DNA of 64,000 nt, from the NCBI RefSeq assembly GCF_905220365.1, contig NC_061131.1, positions 11,259,318-11,323,317 of the forward strand, read 5' to 3'. Of this stretch, positions 12,501-23,456 are shown piece by piece. The DNA comes from Vanessa cardui (taxonomy: Eukaryota; Arthropoda; Insecta; Lepidoptera; Nymphalidae). Positions within the stretch are counted from its first letter, which is position 1. Each line of letters begins with the position of its first letter. The position numbers and the translations under genes are program-made. The notes beneath the pieces are model-generated. The model searched no databases. It saw only the letters and a program-made list of their open reading frames with translations, and was not told the origin of the DNA.

Positions 12501-15500
12501 CTTTTTTCGGAACGTTAAAAGTTTAATCAAAGAGGATATAAGTATTTAGATGTATAAATAAAATAAGAAATATTTATCAAAAACATTTAGTAGTGCAAAA
12601 TATAGAGCTATTAGCAAATCGTATGTATTATGTAGATCTAATCGAATCACAAAGGCGCCAAGTTATATTAATTTCAATTAAATAAACTTAGCAAATATAT
12701 ATGTAGGTATTGCTGTCTGACGCACACAAGACATCTTGTGAGCACTTATGGTAAACTTCAAATATTATCTTGCGATTCTACGAAATTATCTATTCTAAAT
12801 AAATCATTTGTAAAATTTATTTCATAACAATTAAGATGTTTTTATCAGCATAACATGTAACCCAGTATAATAATGGATAAAGTCATTTTTATAAAAAAAC
12901 AACAATTTAGTGAATTATTTACATATTTTTTAAATCGTAAATATAATAATAATTAATATAATTAGCGAACTATATTTGTATCTGATGTATTTTTAATTGT
13001 ATTAAGCAAAGAAACACGATCTCACTGTTTCAACAGTGAGTAAAATAGTATTACACTATCTTTTATCAATAAAATAAATGTAAAGGAAGGCGAGGGCGCG
13101 TTGTAATTAAGGTTATTTATGAGCGGTTTTCATCCCTCCCACTGCGACTGTAAGTTGTGATTTTAATTCATTGAGATTCCGGAGCTCTTTGCACCTCGAA
13201 TTAGTTTGCATAAAATATACTCATACATTTATTTATACGTTTCTACTAACTTGTGATTTAAAAAGCTTTCGTAGACAGTGACTTTAGAACACTATTAAAA
13301 AGTTACTTATAAATTCAATTAAGAACATATTTTAATTAAGATATTAATATGATTGCTAATTGTACATTATCATCTTTCAGATGACGATTCTTCCCATGTC
13401 TATGGTGTTATTACCGCTGATGGTCTGTTTGATGGAACGATATGGACATCTAGTGAAGAGTATTATATAGAACCTCTTTCCCGTTACAATATTGACCATC
13501 CTTCTATGCACAGTGTCATATACAGGAGGTCAGATGTCGAACATCCATACGCTAACAGTGATGTTACGCACTGCGCCTCTCATCTACTCCACGTCAAGGG
13601 CAAGCTTGGATATCAAGGGGAACTACTTAACTTTACTGATCAAGTAACCGTTAAAGAAGTACCTTTTAATAATAACTCCGAAGATTTACATAGCGAAATA
13701 AACAGAAGGAAGAAGCGATGGCTTCCCGAAGACGAGATGCAAGACGACGAGCCAAAGAAGAATCCCGAACTACCTTTAGACTTAGACGTCCCTTACACCA
13801 GTAATAGTGATCCGTTCGATAAGTTTAGTACGAGAAAGCCAAAAACGAAAATCGATAAAAGTAACCTCATTACAAAAGTGCGACTCGATTCAGAGGAGTC
13901 GAGACCGAAGCCAAAGACGCATGTTGAAGTCATTAAAACCAAGGCAGGTGTTGTGACGGTCAGCAAGGACATCGTCAAGAAGGAGCCGGTCGGGTACACC
14001 ATACTCTCGGCGAACGCGAGCGACGACGGCAGACATGTGAACAAACGAGCGACGGTGGACCCGAGGAAAACCACATGCTTGGTTTACTTACAAGCTGATC
14101 ATATGTTTTATCAGAGATACGGATCCGAGGAAGCTTGTATAGAAGTTATGACGCGACATGTGCAGAAAGTTAACGCTATCTATAAAGTAACAGGTACATA
14201 TTTATCTGTCATCTATACTGATACTATAAATGTGAATGTAATTATGTTTGTCTCTCTATTACTACTAAACTAATGAACAGATTTTGATGAAATTTAGTAT
14301 GAAGCAAATTTGATCTCCAAGGAATGACATAGGCCACTTTTATTGCCTAACACATGACAAACAATCTACTAAAACGCAAGTGAAGCGCGGGCGACGACTA
14401 GTCTTAAATAACACATTAGTCCAGTATCGTTAGCTAAATATGAGCGCAATTTATTTCCTAACACCAAATAATTGAACTTCGTTTCCTTTCAGATTTTAAT
14501 CAAGATGGAAAACCTGATAACATCACATTCATGATTAAAAGAATTAAGGTTCACACGCTAGACGCACTGAAAGATCCAGCCTACAGATTTCCTAACAACT
14601 ATGGCGTAGAAAAATATTTAGAACTTTTTTCAGGTAATTTCGATAGAATTATAGCTTTGATAGTGCTAATAACATAACTTACAACTTTTATTTTGGTAAT
14701 GTTGAAACAATAAAGTCAAATAATATTTGAAAATAGAATTATTTATTAAAATAAATTATAAGTTATTTTAATAAAATTTCAAATTTGTTTTGTTTTTTTT
14801 TTTCAGAGGAAGACTACGATGCTTTCTGCCTAGCGTACATGTTTACGTATCGTGACTTCGAAATGGGCACGTTAGGCCTGGCGTGGACTGGTGACTTAAA
14901 GAACGCCGGAGGTGTCTGTGAGAAGAATGGCGTAAGTAATTTTTACATCTTCTGAATTTACATTATTGATATTATATTGGTTATTTTTTTGATGCGAGCA
15001 ACTTTCTTAAATTTTATTGTAAGTTTAATTATACACAATGAACCGGAAATACACACAATGAATATAAAAACTATTGGTAAATGAATTGTTGTCCAAAAAA
15101 ATATCAAAATCATGGATATCAAGCTTATGAAACAACTAACATTTGTTTTTTATGAATTTATAAACAGCACTACCGCGGCAGCATGAAATCGCTGAACACC
15201 GGCATCGTCACGCTGCTAAACTACGGCAAGCACGTCCCGCCCGCCGTGTCGCACGTCACGCTCGCGCACGAGATCGGACACAACTTCGGATCTCCGGTAT
15301 ATCATTTATAAGCATTAACAAAACAATATAAGCGCCCCCCATATCATTCGCTCAAATTTCGTAAACCATTCTTATGCCAGTTGCATAAGAATGGTAAAAA
15401 AATTGAGCTTTAAAATGTTGGACTCGTTGGTGACAATACAAAATTTAAATTAAACCATAAATTATTTTTAAGATGTATATTAAGATATTATATGTTTTAA

Positions 15501-18500
15501 CTAGCGACCCGATCCGGCTTAGCACAAGTCTAATACTGATATATATATACGAAATATACTCCACAATTTGTTTATTTACTACATCACAATTGAAACTTCT
15601 ATAATTATCAGTGTTTCTTTACTGTATTGTCCATGTATTACACACAAATAACTTCCTTTCGAATAACTCTATCTATCTAAAAAAACCGCATCAAATCCGT
15701 TGTGTAGTTTTAAAGATGTAAGCATTTATAGAGATAGGCAGCGGTAAAGGACTTATTTTATACTATGCAATGATAATTCAACTTTTATAACTAATTTTAG
15801 CCCAACTTGCAAATGAGCAGTCGTGTAATGGTCTGTGGAAATATTTCGTATGTTTCAGCATGACCCAGAAATGTGCACACCGTTCGGCGAAGACGGTAAT
15901 TACATAATGTTCGCACGAGCGACGAGCGGCGATCGCAAGAACAACAACAAGTTCTCACCTTGCTCCCTGCGCGCCATCGACCCCGTCCTGAACAACAAGG
16001 CGCGATCGCCGAAAGGGTGCTTCACCGGTATGATCCTTAAACTTTACTGTATCACTTATTACATTCCACCAAATTTCAAAATATTGGTACAGAACCCACA
16101 CACATATTATTTGAATTTCTTCAGAACTGTCGCTTACTGTAAAACTGCAACTATAACTGACGTAAACAAACCCTGACACACTCAAAATTAAACGCACTTT
16201 TTGGACTTACCTCATTTGATTTGAATGACCGAAATAATTTCAACACCTTTTTTCCACCCAAATCGAGGTATCACAACAATTTATTAGTCGAAAATATTTG
16301 TTATTTTTTCATTTCGATATGTTTTCACCAACATACGGCCTAAATGTCAATGTGACAGAGACCACAAAGTTGTGGACGCTAGTTGGCGCTGTAATCGTTC
16401 ACAGAGCAAATAGATTAAAACCAAACACTTTCTTTTGAATGGGTTATTTTTAAAATGTTACATTTCGATGTTTTAATAAGCAATTCGCCGTTCTTCGTAA
16501 CAGAACCTCAGCCGGCGATCTGCGGCAACGGCGTGGTGGAGGAGGGCGAGGAGTGCGACTGCGGCTGGGCGTCCGAGTGCACGGACGTGTGCTGCCGCCC
16601 GCAGGCCGTGCGCCCGCACTACAAGCCCTGCACGCTCACCGAGCACAGCGTGTGCAGTCCCAGCCAGGTACGGTCGGCAGAAACGACGAATGCTTTCCTA
16701 TTAAACCTGGCTTATCGGCTAATAACAAATGTCAAACTATTCTGTATCAAAAATATAATTTAATACATTTTTTTTTAACTTATTAGTCAAAGATTCAGAC
16801 TAAGTAATCTATCTTCAAGGATATCTTCAATTATTGGCAACAATAGTAAAAAAAAGTAAAGTAAAGTAACAGCCTGTAAATTTCCCACTGCTGAGATAAT
16901 GCCTGCTCTTCCATTAAGGAGAGGGTTTGGAACATATTCCACCACGCTGTTTCAATGCGGGTTGGTGGAATACACATGTGGCAGAATTTCTATGAAATTT
17001 GTCACATGCAGGTTTCCTCACGATGTTTTCCTTTACCGCTGAGCACGAGATGAATCAGCGGTGCCTGCCTGGGTTTGAACCCGCAATCATCGGTTAAGAT
17101 GCACGCGTTCTTACCACTGGGCCATCTCGACTCGTTTATATACAATAGATTGACGTCTAAAAAGTTTCAGTTTGAAAGATATTAATTAGTACAGTTAGTT
17201 ATAATATACAGTCTTTAACTACAATCTGTTTATCGACCAAATCATTATGACTACTAAGTACTCAACGATAACTAATAAAATTGTGTAGAAAAAAATCCAT
17301 AATACATATCACTGGTGGCAAAATTAAAATGATTACAGTGCTGTTAATTGTCGGTCAGAACTCGCATGTTCTAACTATTGAACTCATAGAACAGCCGTTG
17401 TTCACAATACTCGTGGTCGCGCAGGGCCCGTGCTGCACGGCGTCGTGCACGCTCAAGTTCGGCGACAAGTGCCGCTCCGACAACGGCTGCCGCGACGCCG
17501 CGCACTGCGACGGCAAGCGCGCCGCCTGCCCCGCCAGCCGCCACAAGCCCAACCGCACGCGCTGCGACAAGGAGCTCGTCTGCTTCATGGGGGTGAGTCC
17601 GCACTTCGGTGACTTGTTTCACGTCATATAATGTCATACTCATAGCATTAATACGAGGAACAAACACAAACATGTTACTCCTGTTAACTGCGTAGAGTCA
17701 GTAACTCCTTTATGGGACAATGTATACGATTCTACAACAGGATCCCAGAATGCGTTCAAATTGCCTCTGTTGCCAAATTTAAAAGAAATTGTTAATGAAT
17801 GCTTTTGTGCAAAAAGATATATAGTTTGTGAGTTTATGATCGATACCACACCTTGGGAATGAAACGATCGCCTCCTGGCTATTTATTTTCATATTCAATT
17901 GTGTATATAATAAAATAGACAAAAAAAAGATCCGCTGAGTTTCTTTCGCCGATTCTTCTCATTTCAGGGTTTTCTATTTTCCATCAATAAGTTAGTGTAA
18001 TGCTTCTATATTGTATGTATGAGACGGTAGAGTAACGTTTGTCGGTTGCAGGAGTGCACGGGGTCGATCTGCCTGGCGTATGGCCTGGAGTCGTGCCAGT
18101 GCGCGCCGCGCAAGGACGACCCGCGCTCGGCGTGCGAGCTGTGCTGCCGCAAGCCGGGCGGCGCCTGCGTGTCCTCGTTCCACTGGAACACCGCGCCCTT
18201 CGACGTGCCCGACATGTATGCCAAGCCCGGCACGCCATGTAACGACTATAATGGGTAAGTACGTCCATTTGGAAAAAGATGATCAACGAACAATTAAAAA
18301 TGCTGAAACATCTATGCATGCTCTATAAAAGGTTTTATTTATTAAATTACAAAAAAAATAGATATTTCTAAATAGAATGAGTTAATTTTTGTTTTTCGTT
18401 TTTTTTGTATTGTTACCTTTATCAAATCTTATTATTACGAAAAGTATTTACGAATATTTTTAAAGTAATGCAATTTTTATCAAATATGTATTTTTATACA

Positions 18501-21500
18501 TGTAATACATACACGAATATTATAGTAGAGAACAATCAAGATTTTTCTAATTTGCTAACTGAAGAAAAACAAGAATTTTCCTTTTTATGTTTTGTTCTAT
18601 AATCTTCTATTAAAAATTTGTACATAAACCCGATGTGTGAATTCGACACGAGTTTCATTTAAATTCAAAAACAAACGAAAGAAATAAAATAGCAAAATTT
18701 AAAGAACGTCGCCTCTGCAGGACAACACTATTGAATACACAAAGTAATCCATATCCCGTGTCCAGGTACTGCGACGTGTTCCAGCGCTGCCGCGAGGTGG
18801 ACCCGTCGGGCCCGCTGGCCACGCTCCGCAAGCTGCTGCTGTCGGACGAGAGCATCGCCGGCTTCAAGCGCTGGGTGCTGCGCCACTGGTACGCGGTGCT
18901 GCTCATCTTGCTCGCCGTCATCGCTCTGCTGGTGAGTCACCAAATGGTTTTATTCTCAACTCCAATATTTAAAATACACAAAAAACCTTTGAGGCAACTA
19001 GATTCAATGTGTTTAATTTATAACAGTAAAAGTAAAATGTAATAATGTAAAGACTTATGTTAGATAAATAGTGTTAATATCAATATTTAAAGACGTATTA
19101 TTTGTTGTATATAATTTTATGTCGTGTATTATTTATTTTGGTTTTAATTTATCTTTCCTTCAGCGATCCTGCAGAGTCCTTGACGCCGCAATAGATATCA
19201 ACGATAAAAATTAAAATACATATATTTAGTTCCCCCTATTTAGTTTAGAAGGTATATGTATATGTGATACAAATTGTTTGCTAGAACAGTTTTAACGATA
19301 AACATATGAAACAATCTCATAAAATAAAACTCAAGATAAAGACCTTAAAAAATAATAACAGGTACAATATAATTACCAAAAAATAAATCATTTTTTAAAA
19401 TGCAATACTACGCCGCTAGGAAGCATATATACTTTTTTTTTGTTATCATCACTAGATAAGTTTACCTGTAACATGCCTGGTTTGATTCATACCGAATATC
19501 GAATTTGTTTAACTTCGTTTGTACTAAAACTGTTAAAATCATAGTTTTATCATTTGTGGTATTTTGTAAATGTGCTCGGAAAACCTTACAGATTAGGATA
19601 GTTTTTGTGTGCTCGTGTGTGGTAAACTTTATCGATCTGTCTATATATATAGATGATAGTAGCTATATTTTTTTCTTCATTTACATGTTATAGATATTAT
19701 ACAAACATTAATTCATTATTACAAATAATTCATGCTAAGTTTGTTGTCCTTTCTAACTTGTCACAGAGTAAAAAGTAAGTAGACAATTTTTCACAAAATA
19801 ACAGTTCCCTCACACGATTTGTTGTTGTAATTTCAGGTGGCTAGCACCCGTTTCTTCGGCCGCCATGCAAAGAAAATTAAATCAGTCACAATCATTCACT
19901 CATCGACCACTGAAACCGTCCGCCTGCCAGATGCCGCTGATCAGGGTCTTATCGTCCACACTGCTGTCAGGTAAAACTACTTTCAATATTAAAGTAGCTG
20001 AAAATGTCAAAATACGTTATGTTTTATAAAAAGATTTGATAATAAAAAGAGTAAACTGACATTCTGTTTCATAATTTTACGTGTTTTTCAGATCCAAACT
20101 ACCTCTGAAGAAGAAAGTCGCTCTCAGAACACGTGCTTATCGAAATAAGAAGGACACAAAGCAAGGCGATAAAGCGTCTCCTTCACATAATTTGAAAAAG
20201 AGGGTAAGATAACATTACTCACTTCTTATTCAAATGAAAAATAACGTTTTCTTTTGGCAAATACAATTGTATTCATTTTTTTATTTTCAGAAGCCAGTCA
20301 GTCAACCGAAGTTGGATGAACCACATAAAGTGGCGAAGGAAAGCACAGCAGTCGTGACAAACACTGAGGGCAAATCTCCAAAACATGTAATATTATCAAA
20401 ACATAAAAACAAAGTTAAGAAACGTAAGGTGAAAGTTAAAAAAGAGACAATCGATTATAGTTCCTTGCAAAAGCATTCCGCGTCTACGCCGCCCAAGGAC
20501 ACGGAAGCTTTAACGAAAGTACAGAAGTGGCTTCTCAGTTCCCCCCAGCCTACTGTCATCCCTAAATCTAAGTCCATACCTCTAGGTCTCACGGAGAGAA
20601 CACACAGACCGGCACCGAAGGGTACCAGGAAAACTAGACCGTCCAAAAGCGCATCCAATCTGCTCTCTGGTGAAAAAACCAGGTTACAGGTTGTTTTTAA
20701 ACCTCCCTTTAGGTTCAGTGTTAAAATTTGTAAGAGTGACAAAACAAAGGTGGTGCTCGACAAATCTTCTAAGCCCGACGTAGATAGAAAACAGCTCGAC
20801 GTCTTGCCTCAACTGACTTGCCCAGTGGATGGTGCGAAACATAGTTCTAAGACACCCAAGCATTCTCAGTCTGTAAGTAATATTGACAATAATAGTTTAC
20901 CTAAAACTGAACAGGCAAATCAAGAAAGTGGTAGTCACGGTTACGAAAATCTCCTGCCTCGGAGCGCTAGTGACTGTAAGTTAGGGAAAAAAATACCAGA
21001 TTTAAAAGTTCGTACCGGTCACAAAAAGAGTAACTCTGTCGGTCAGAAACGCGAAACGACAGAGAGTCGACAGAATCTTATATCTCATGAGGACTTCGAC
21101 AACACTCACGTCTACGAGAACGTCCTAGCCACGCAAGACTCCTTCGTGCCGAAGAGTTGTAGTATGCCACGAAGGCAAACCACAGGCGGTATCTCGCGGC
21201 AGAGCAGCTACGGACATCTGCCTAGAGCTCAAATTCGTCCACAGAGACATAGCACGAATAACATAAACCGGTCTAGGAACAACAGTACCAACGAATCTGA
21301 GCACTTCTACAACATAATAGAAACTCTCAGGAGAGACAACTCGGGCACCGCGAATACCTGTCGAACCAATACGAGCAGCTCGTCGGGGAGCAGTCGCGAG
21401 GGAGTCGCCAAGATCTCGAGTAAATCGTCGCGTCAGAACAGCTTAATCGACAAACCCGCGCGCTCGAGTCTCACGAGCGCGCCGTCGTCGTCGAAGTCGC

Positions 21501-21835
21501 TGAGGCAACTCGGCGACGTCGAGCTCGAGAAATCGCAGCCTATCGACAATAATTCAAGGGGCTTCCAACTGGTGGTGGGGAAGGACAGACTGAAGCGGCA
21601 GCTGAGCGACAACGAGCTGAGCCGGTCGCGGCTGCAGCTGGCCATGCCGATGTCGGCGGGCGCCGAGCCGCGCCAGGCCTTCTGCTGGGCGGCGCCGGCG
21701 CGCGCGCGGGCCCGCCAGCGCGCCACCTACACGTTCGGCGAGCTCAAGGACAGCGCGCCCAGCTCCGCGGACGCGGCCGCCGCCGAGGGCGTTCACATCT
21801 CACCGGAAGATTTTCTGAAAATTATCGACAACTAG
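9436..21835 (+). CDS. Kul: ADAM10-subfamily metalloprotease, Kuzbanian-like (5'-partial)
   Basis: This is a membrane-anchored zinc protease whose known fly relative sheds Delta and other surface proteins. The inferred exons are 9436-9557, 13381-14193, 14493-14633, 14807-14931, 15168-15296, 15859-16027, 16504-16667, 17425-17592, 18052-18254, 18766-18931, 19837-19970, 20092-20203 and 20291-21835. All junctions are GT/AG and the phases agree, giving about 1329 visible residues. In order they encode the prodomain, reprolysin domain with HEIGHNFGSPHD, disintegrin domain (CGNGVVEEGEECDCGW), Cys-rich region, one transmembrane helix and a long Ser/Lys-rich tail. The signal peptide and start codon are missing. 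I prefer Kul to Kuz because the juxtamembrane stretch KIKSVTIIHS and the long tail differ from the short VHTPSSNPK-type tail of Kuz and vertebrate ADAM10. Membership of the ADAM10 subfamily is very secure; the Kul/Kuz choice rests on remembered family features. Confidence 0.93.
10091..10356 (+). repeat. tRNA-derived SINE, Metulj-like (family A), + orientation
   Basis: The element starts 'gagctaagatggcccagtgg', as a tRNA-related head, and continues through 'catctcgtgctcggcgatga' and 'ccaacccgcattggaacag'. It ends 'gcccagtagtgggaaattca' followed by a short TTACTG-type tail. The tRNA-like B-box region is partly replaced by a TG microsatellite around 10143-10153. It lies in the Kul intron between 9557 and 13381, with an opposite-strand copy 1.5 kb away. 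Confidence 0.85.
11897..12184 (-). repeat. tRNA-derived SINE, Metulj-like (family A), - orientation
   Basis: Read on the minus strand it has the head ('agccgaaatggctaagtcg'), a B-box-like 'ttcaaacccaggt', 'ctcgtgctcggcggtgaatg', 'aacccgcattggaacagc' and the end 'cagcagtgggaaattt'. It is fuller than the copy at 10091. An open frame across 11690-11998 on the minus strand is only this repeat. Confidence 0.88.
13381..14193 (+). CDS. Kul: Kul exon: prodomain, processing site and start of protease domain
   Basis: The exon joins in phase with 9557 to give LEDDDSSHVYG and continues with the conserved prodomain run DGLFDGTIWTSSEEYYIEP. A Cys in VTHCASHL could act in prodomain latency. Two basic sites are visible: RRKKRW, with its last Arg at 13716-13718, and HVNKRATV at about 14034-14054. 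The second lies just before the protease core (TCLVYLQADHMFYQRYG) and is the expected prodomain removal point. The donor is 'aacag/gtacat'. Reading past the donor runs straight into a repeat. Confidence 0.93.
14206..14410 (+). repeat. Dispersed lepidopteran repeat, family D, copy 2
   Basis: The copy has 'atactgatactataaatgtg', 'gattttgatgaaatttagta', 'ggaatgacataggccac' and 'gaagcgcgggcg', in the same order as 7436-7680. It starts only about a dozen bases after the Kul splice donor at 14194, so it fills most of this intron. Confidence 0.7.
14493..16027 (+). CDS. Kul: Kul exons: catalytic (reprolysin) domain
   Basis: Four exons (14493-14633, 14807-14931, 15168-15296, 15859-16027) encode the adamalysin-type protease core. 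The zinc-binding motif HEIGHNFGSPH is split by an intron: HEIGHNFGSP is at 15267-15296 and the third His begins at 15859. All three His and the catalytic Glu are intact. Downstream, NYIMFARATSGD supplies the expected Met-turn. A family C repeat occupies about 15498-15780 of the intron between the last two exons. Confidence 0.95.
15498..15780 (+). repeat. Dispersed lepidopteran repeat, family C, copy 1
   Basis: The blocks 'aatactgatat', 'aatttgtttattta', 'attatcagtgtttctttact', 'aaccgcatcaaa' and 'taaagatgtaagcat' occur in the same order at 51358-51650. No coding content remains. It sits inside the Kul intron that splits the zinc-binding motif. Confidence 0.7.
16504..18254 (+). CDS. Kul: Kul exons: disintegrin and cysteine-rich domains
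   Basis: Exons 16504-16667, 17425-17592 and 18052-18254 encode the disintegrin domain (ICGNGVVEEGEECDCGW, then CSPSQGPCC across a junction) and the cysteine-rich domain (VCFMGECTGSICLAYGLESC, then GTPCNDYNG). Cysteine spacing is that of the ADAM10 group. The exons are much more GC-rich than the introns, which produces several shadow frames. Confidence 0.94.
16868..17134 (-). repeat. tRNA-derived SINE, Metulj-like (family A), - orientation
   Basis: On the minus strand it begins with a tRNA-like head ('cgagatggcccagtggtaag'), contains a good B box ('ggttcaaaccc') and runs through 'atctcgtgctcagcggtaaa' to 'cagcagtgggaaatttacag'. It is the best preserved SINE in the window and lies between two disintegrin-region exons of Kul. 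Confidence 0.9.
18766..18931 (+). CDS. Kul: Kul exon: membrane-proximal region and transmembrane helix
   Basis: Phase-2 entry completes the Gly codon of DYNG/YCDVFQRC, then EVDPSGPLATLRKLLL leads into a single hydrophobic helix, HWYAVLLILLAVIALL. The donor 'ctgctg/gtgagt' is in phase 0, so it can join either the long-tail exon at 19837 or the short terminal exon at 19164. Confidence 0.93.
19164..19214 (+). CDS. Kul: Candidate alternative last exon of Kul (short cytoplasmic tail)
   Basis: A strong acceptor with a long pyrimidine run (cag ending at 19163) precedes a phase-0 frame. Joined to the transmembrane exon it adds RSCRVLDAAIDINDKN and then a TAA at 19212-19214. A canonical AATAAA follows at 19323-19328. 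The product would be anchored with a 16-residue tail carrying a membrane-proximal Arg and Cys, in place of about 600 residues. The splice signals and polyadenylation signal are seen; use of this exon is inferred. Confidence 0.5.
   Translation, partial: RSCRVLDAAIDINDKN
19323..19328 (+). terminator. Poly(A) signal AATAAA for the candidate short Kul isoform
   Basis: Canonical AATAAA about 110 bases after the TAA of the candidate terminal exon at 19164-19214. Confidence 0.4.
19837..21835 (+). CDS. Kul: Kul exons: long cytoplasmic tail
   Basis: Exons 19837-19970, 20092-20203 and 20291-21835 keep one frame across both junctions. They start with a basic stop-transfer run (RFFGRHAKKIKSV). The tail is Ser/Lys/Arg-rich and probably disordered. 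It contains the basic cluster KVKKRKVKVKKE near 20410 and three tyrosine motifs: YENL (Tyr codon 20942-20944), YENV (21113-21115) and YNII (21308-21310). The last third is GC-rich, with RARARQRA and an Ala-rich run before the final DFLKIIDN and TAG. Vertebrate ADAM10 has a short tail, so this length is an insect feature. Confidence 0.9.
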
Positions 21836-21968
21836 TCGGCTCTCGGTCGGGTCTCTCGGGTCAGTCGCTTTCGCTGGCGAGTTATGATTAATCGATGTGT
21901 ATATTATGAGATATTCGCAGGTCTACTGGCGGCCGATGTAAATATTGTAATGTGCTTCTATTATTAGG

Positions 21969-21974
21969 AATAAA
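21969..21974 (+). terminator. Kul proximal poly(A) signal
   Basis: Canonical AATAAA about 135 bases downstream of the long-form stop codon. Confidence 0.6.
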
Positions 21975-22431
21975 ATGCGCCACTGAAACAGGCCATTGCT
22001 CAGTTCTGTCGATGGAACGTCACGGAGAAACACCAGTTTTATTTGTCGACATACATACTACGAATTAAGTCTTCATATACAGAGTATCGAGTATCTATTA
22101 ACATTGAGCGGGCTTATTATTATGTGTTACTAAAGTTAATGTAAAAAATTAAGTCACTTTACTGATTTATATAGTATGATGTATTAATTTCCTGTTAGAA
22201 TTGAAAAGGGTAAACAAAAAATCTTTTATACTAAATACATGGTTTAGCTATAAGTTAATTATTATAATTTTGCTGGCAATGGTTTAGTTTCACTGAACGA
22301 TCTCTATAAATGAATCTCTATTTTTTCTACATACTATGTACCTATTGTACAAATTTACTCATACTTATGTAAAGTGTTCATAAATATTATATATATTTAT
22401 TTTATTACGTGAAATATGTATTCTTTTACGC

Positions 22432-22437
22432 AATAAA
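22432..22437 (+). terminator. Kul distal poly(A) signal
   Basis: A second canonical AATAAA about 600 bases after the stop codon. It would give a longer 3'UTR if used. Confidence 0.45.
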
Positions 22438-23370
22438 AATGTCCATTATTATTTAAAATAAGCTTTTATCGATGAAATTGCGACAAACGATAATAATAAT
22501 TTTATTATTTTATGTGCTTAGTACAATGTTAATTTTTTTTCTAATAGCTGTCAATTAATATGTCAATCTGTTAAAATTAATAAATGTCTATAAAAAGTAC
22601 TCTGCACTAATAATCCTCCAAATTAATAACATATTATTATGAAGTTCGTCTCAAAATACTTTTTAACAAAACAGTATTCTAAAGATTCATAAAATTAAAT
22701 ATTAAATGAAGTCATACCAGCGATTCTTATTTTAAATTGATATAATACAATAAACTATTTTGAACAATAATAACATTATTAAATAACAAAATATATTTTT
22801 AAATATATTTTTCGTTTCTTAATCGATAGAATTCTGTTTTGATTAAAACTAAGAAATTATGTCACGATAAATATAAGAGAATTAAATAAACTTTTTTGAC
22901 ATAATCATATTTTTCTATAAATATTCGATTCCACTACCAATATTATCTCTCCAAGTGATCGAACTCAACAGCTGTTATTCAATTTTTTTCTGTAATATCT
23001 GGGATGGAAATAAGTTTTGTGTCTGCGTATTATAATGACAATATAACAATACGTAGAGATCTAATTATTAATAAATGTGTAAATTCCTTGTTGTTATTAT
23101 CGTTTAGGTACAAAGCGGTTTCATTGTTCTTTTCCGCCTGGTTTTTGTATAAACGTATGATTTTATACGATTAGAATTTATAGGCTTTTCATCGTAATTA
23201 GTGCCAACATTATTTTAACTATTAATGTTTTTAATATGATATAATAACATTTAAATTTAAAACAGACTGTTAAAACATTATGTAAATTTTTGAAGTACAA
23301 TATCTATGAAAATTCGATTTAAATTGTTCGAAGTAAATGCTAGGGAATGATATAATATTCTATCTCAGAT
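22438..23370. other. Intergenic spacer between Kul and the BTB gene
   Basis: AT-rich sequence with many short A/T runs. No ORF with coding character, no repeat family recognised and no tRNA-like fold seen. Confidence 0.6.
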
Positions 23371-23372
23371 AT

Positions 23373-23456
23373 CAGAAAGTGTTCCGTTACGTTTGAGTGG
23401 TATAAGGTCGCGAAGGCTTTGCGGCTGGCAGCGTCTATGAGCTTCGTAGTTGAGAG
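23373..23456 (+). promoter_or_regulatory. Candidate 5'UTR exon of the BTB gene
   Basis: A GC-richer island in AT-rich flank ends at a good donor, 'gagag/gtaagg' (GT at 23457-23458), 1.3 kb before the BTB start codon. An initiator-like TCAGA lies near 23371. The island holds an ATG at 23437 with no in-frame stop before the donor. The acceptor joining it to the first coding exon is not certain. Confidence 0.45.

Noticed and set aside
13793..14074. Antisense frame over the Kul prodomain exon
   Set aside because: Shadow of a strongly coding plus-strand exon with verified family similarity.
16553..18328. Several frames overlapping the Kul disintegrin exons on both strands
   Set aside because: GC-rich shadows; only the frame with conserved ADAM cysteines is kept.
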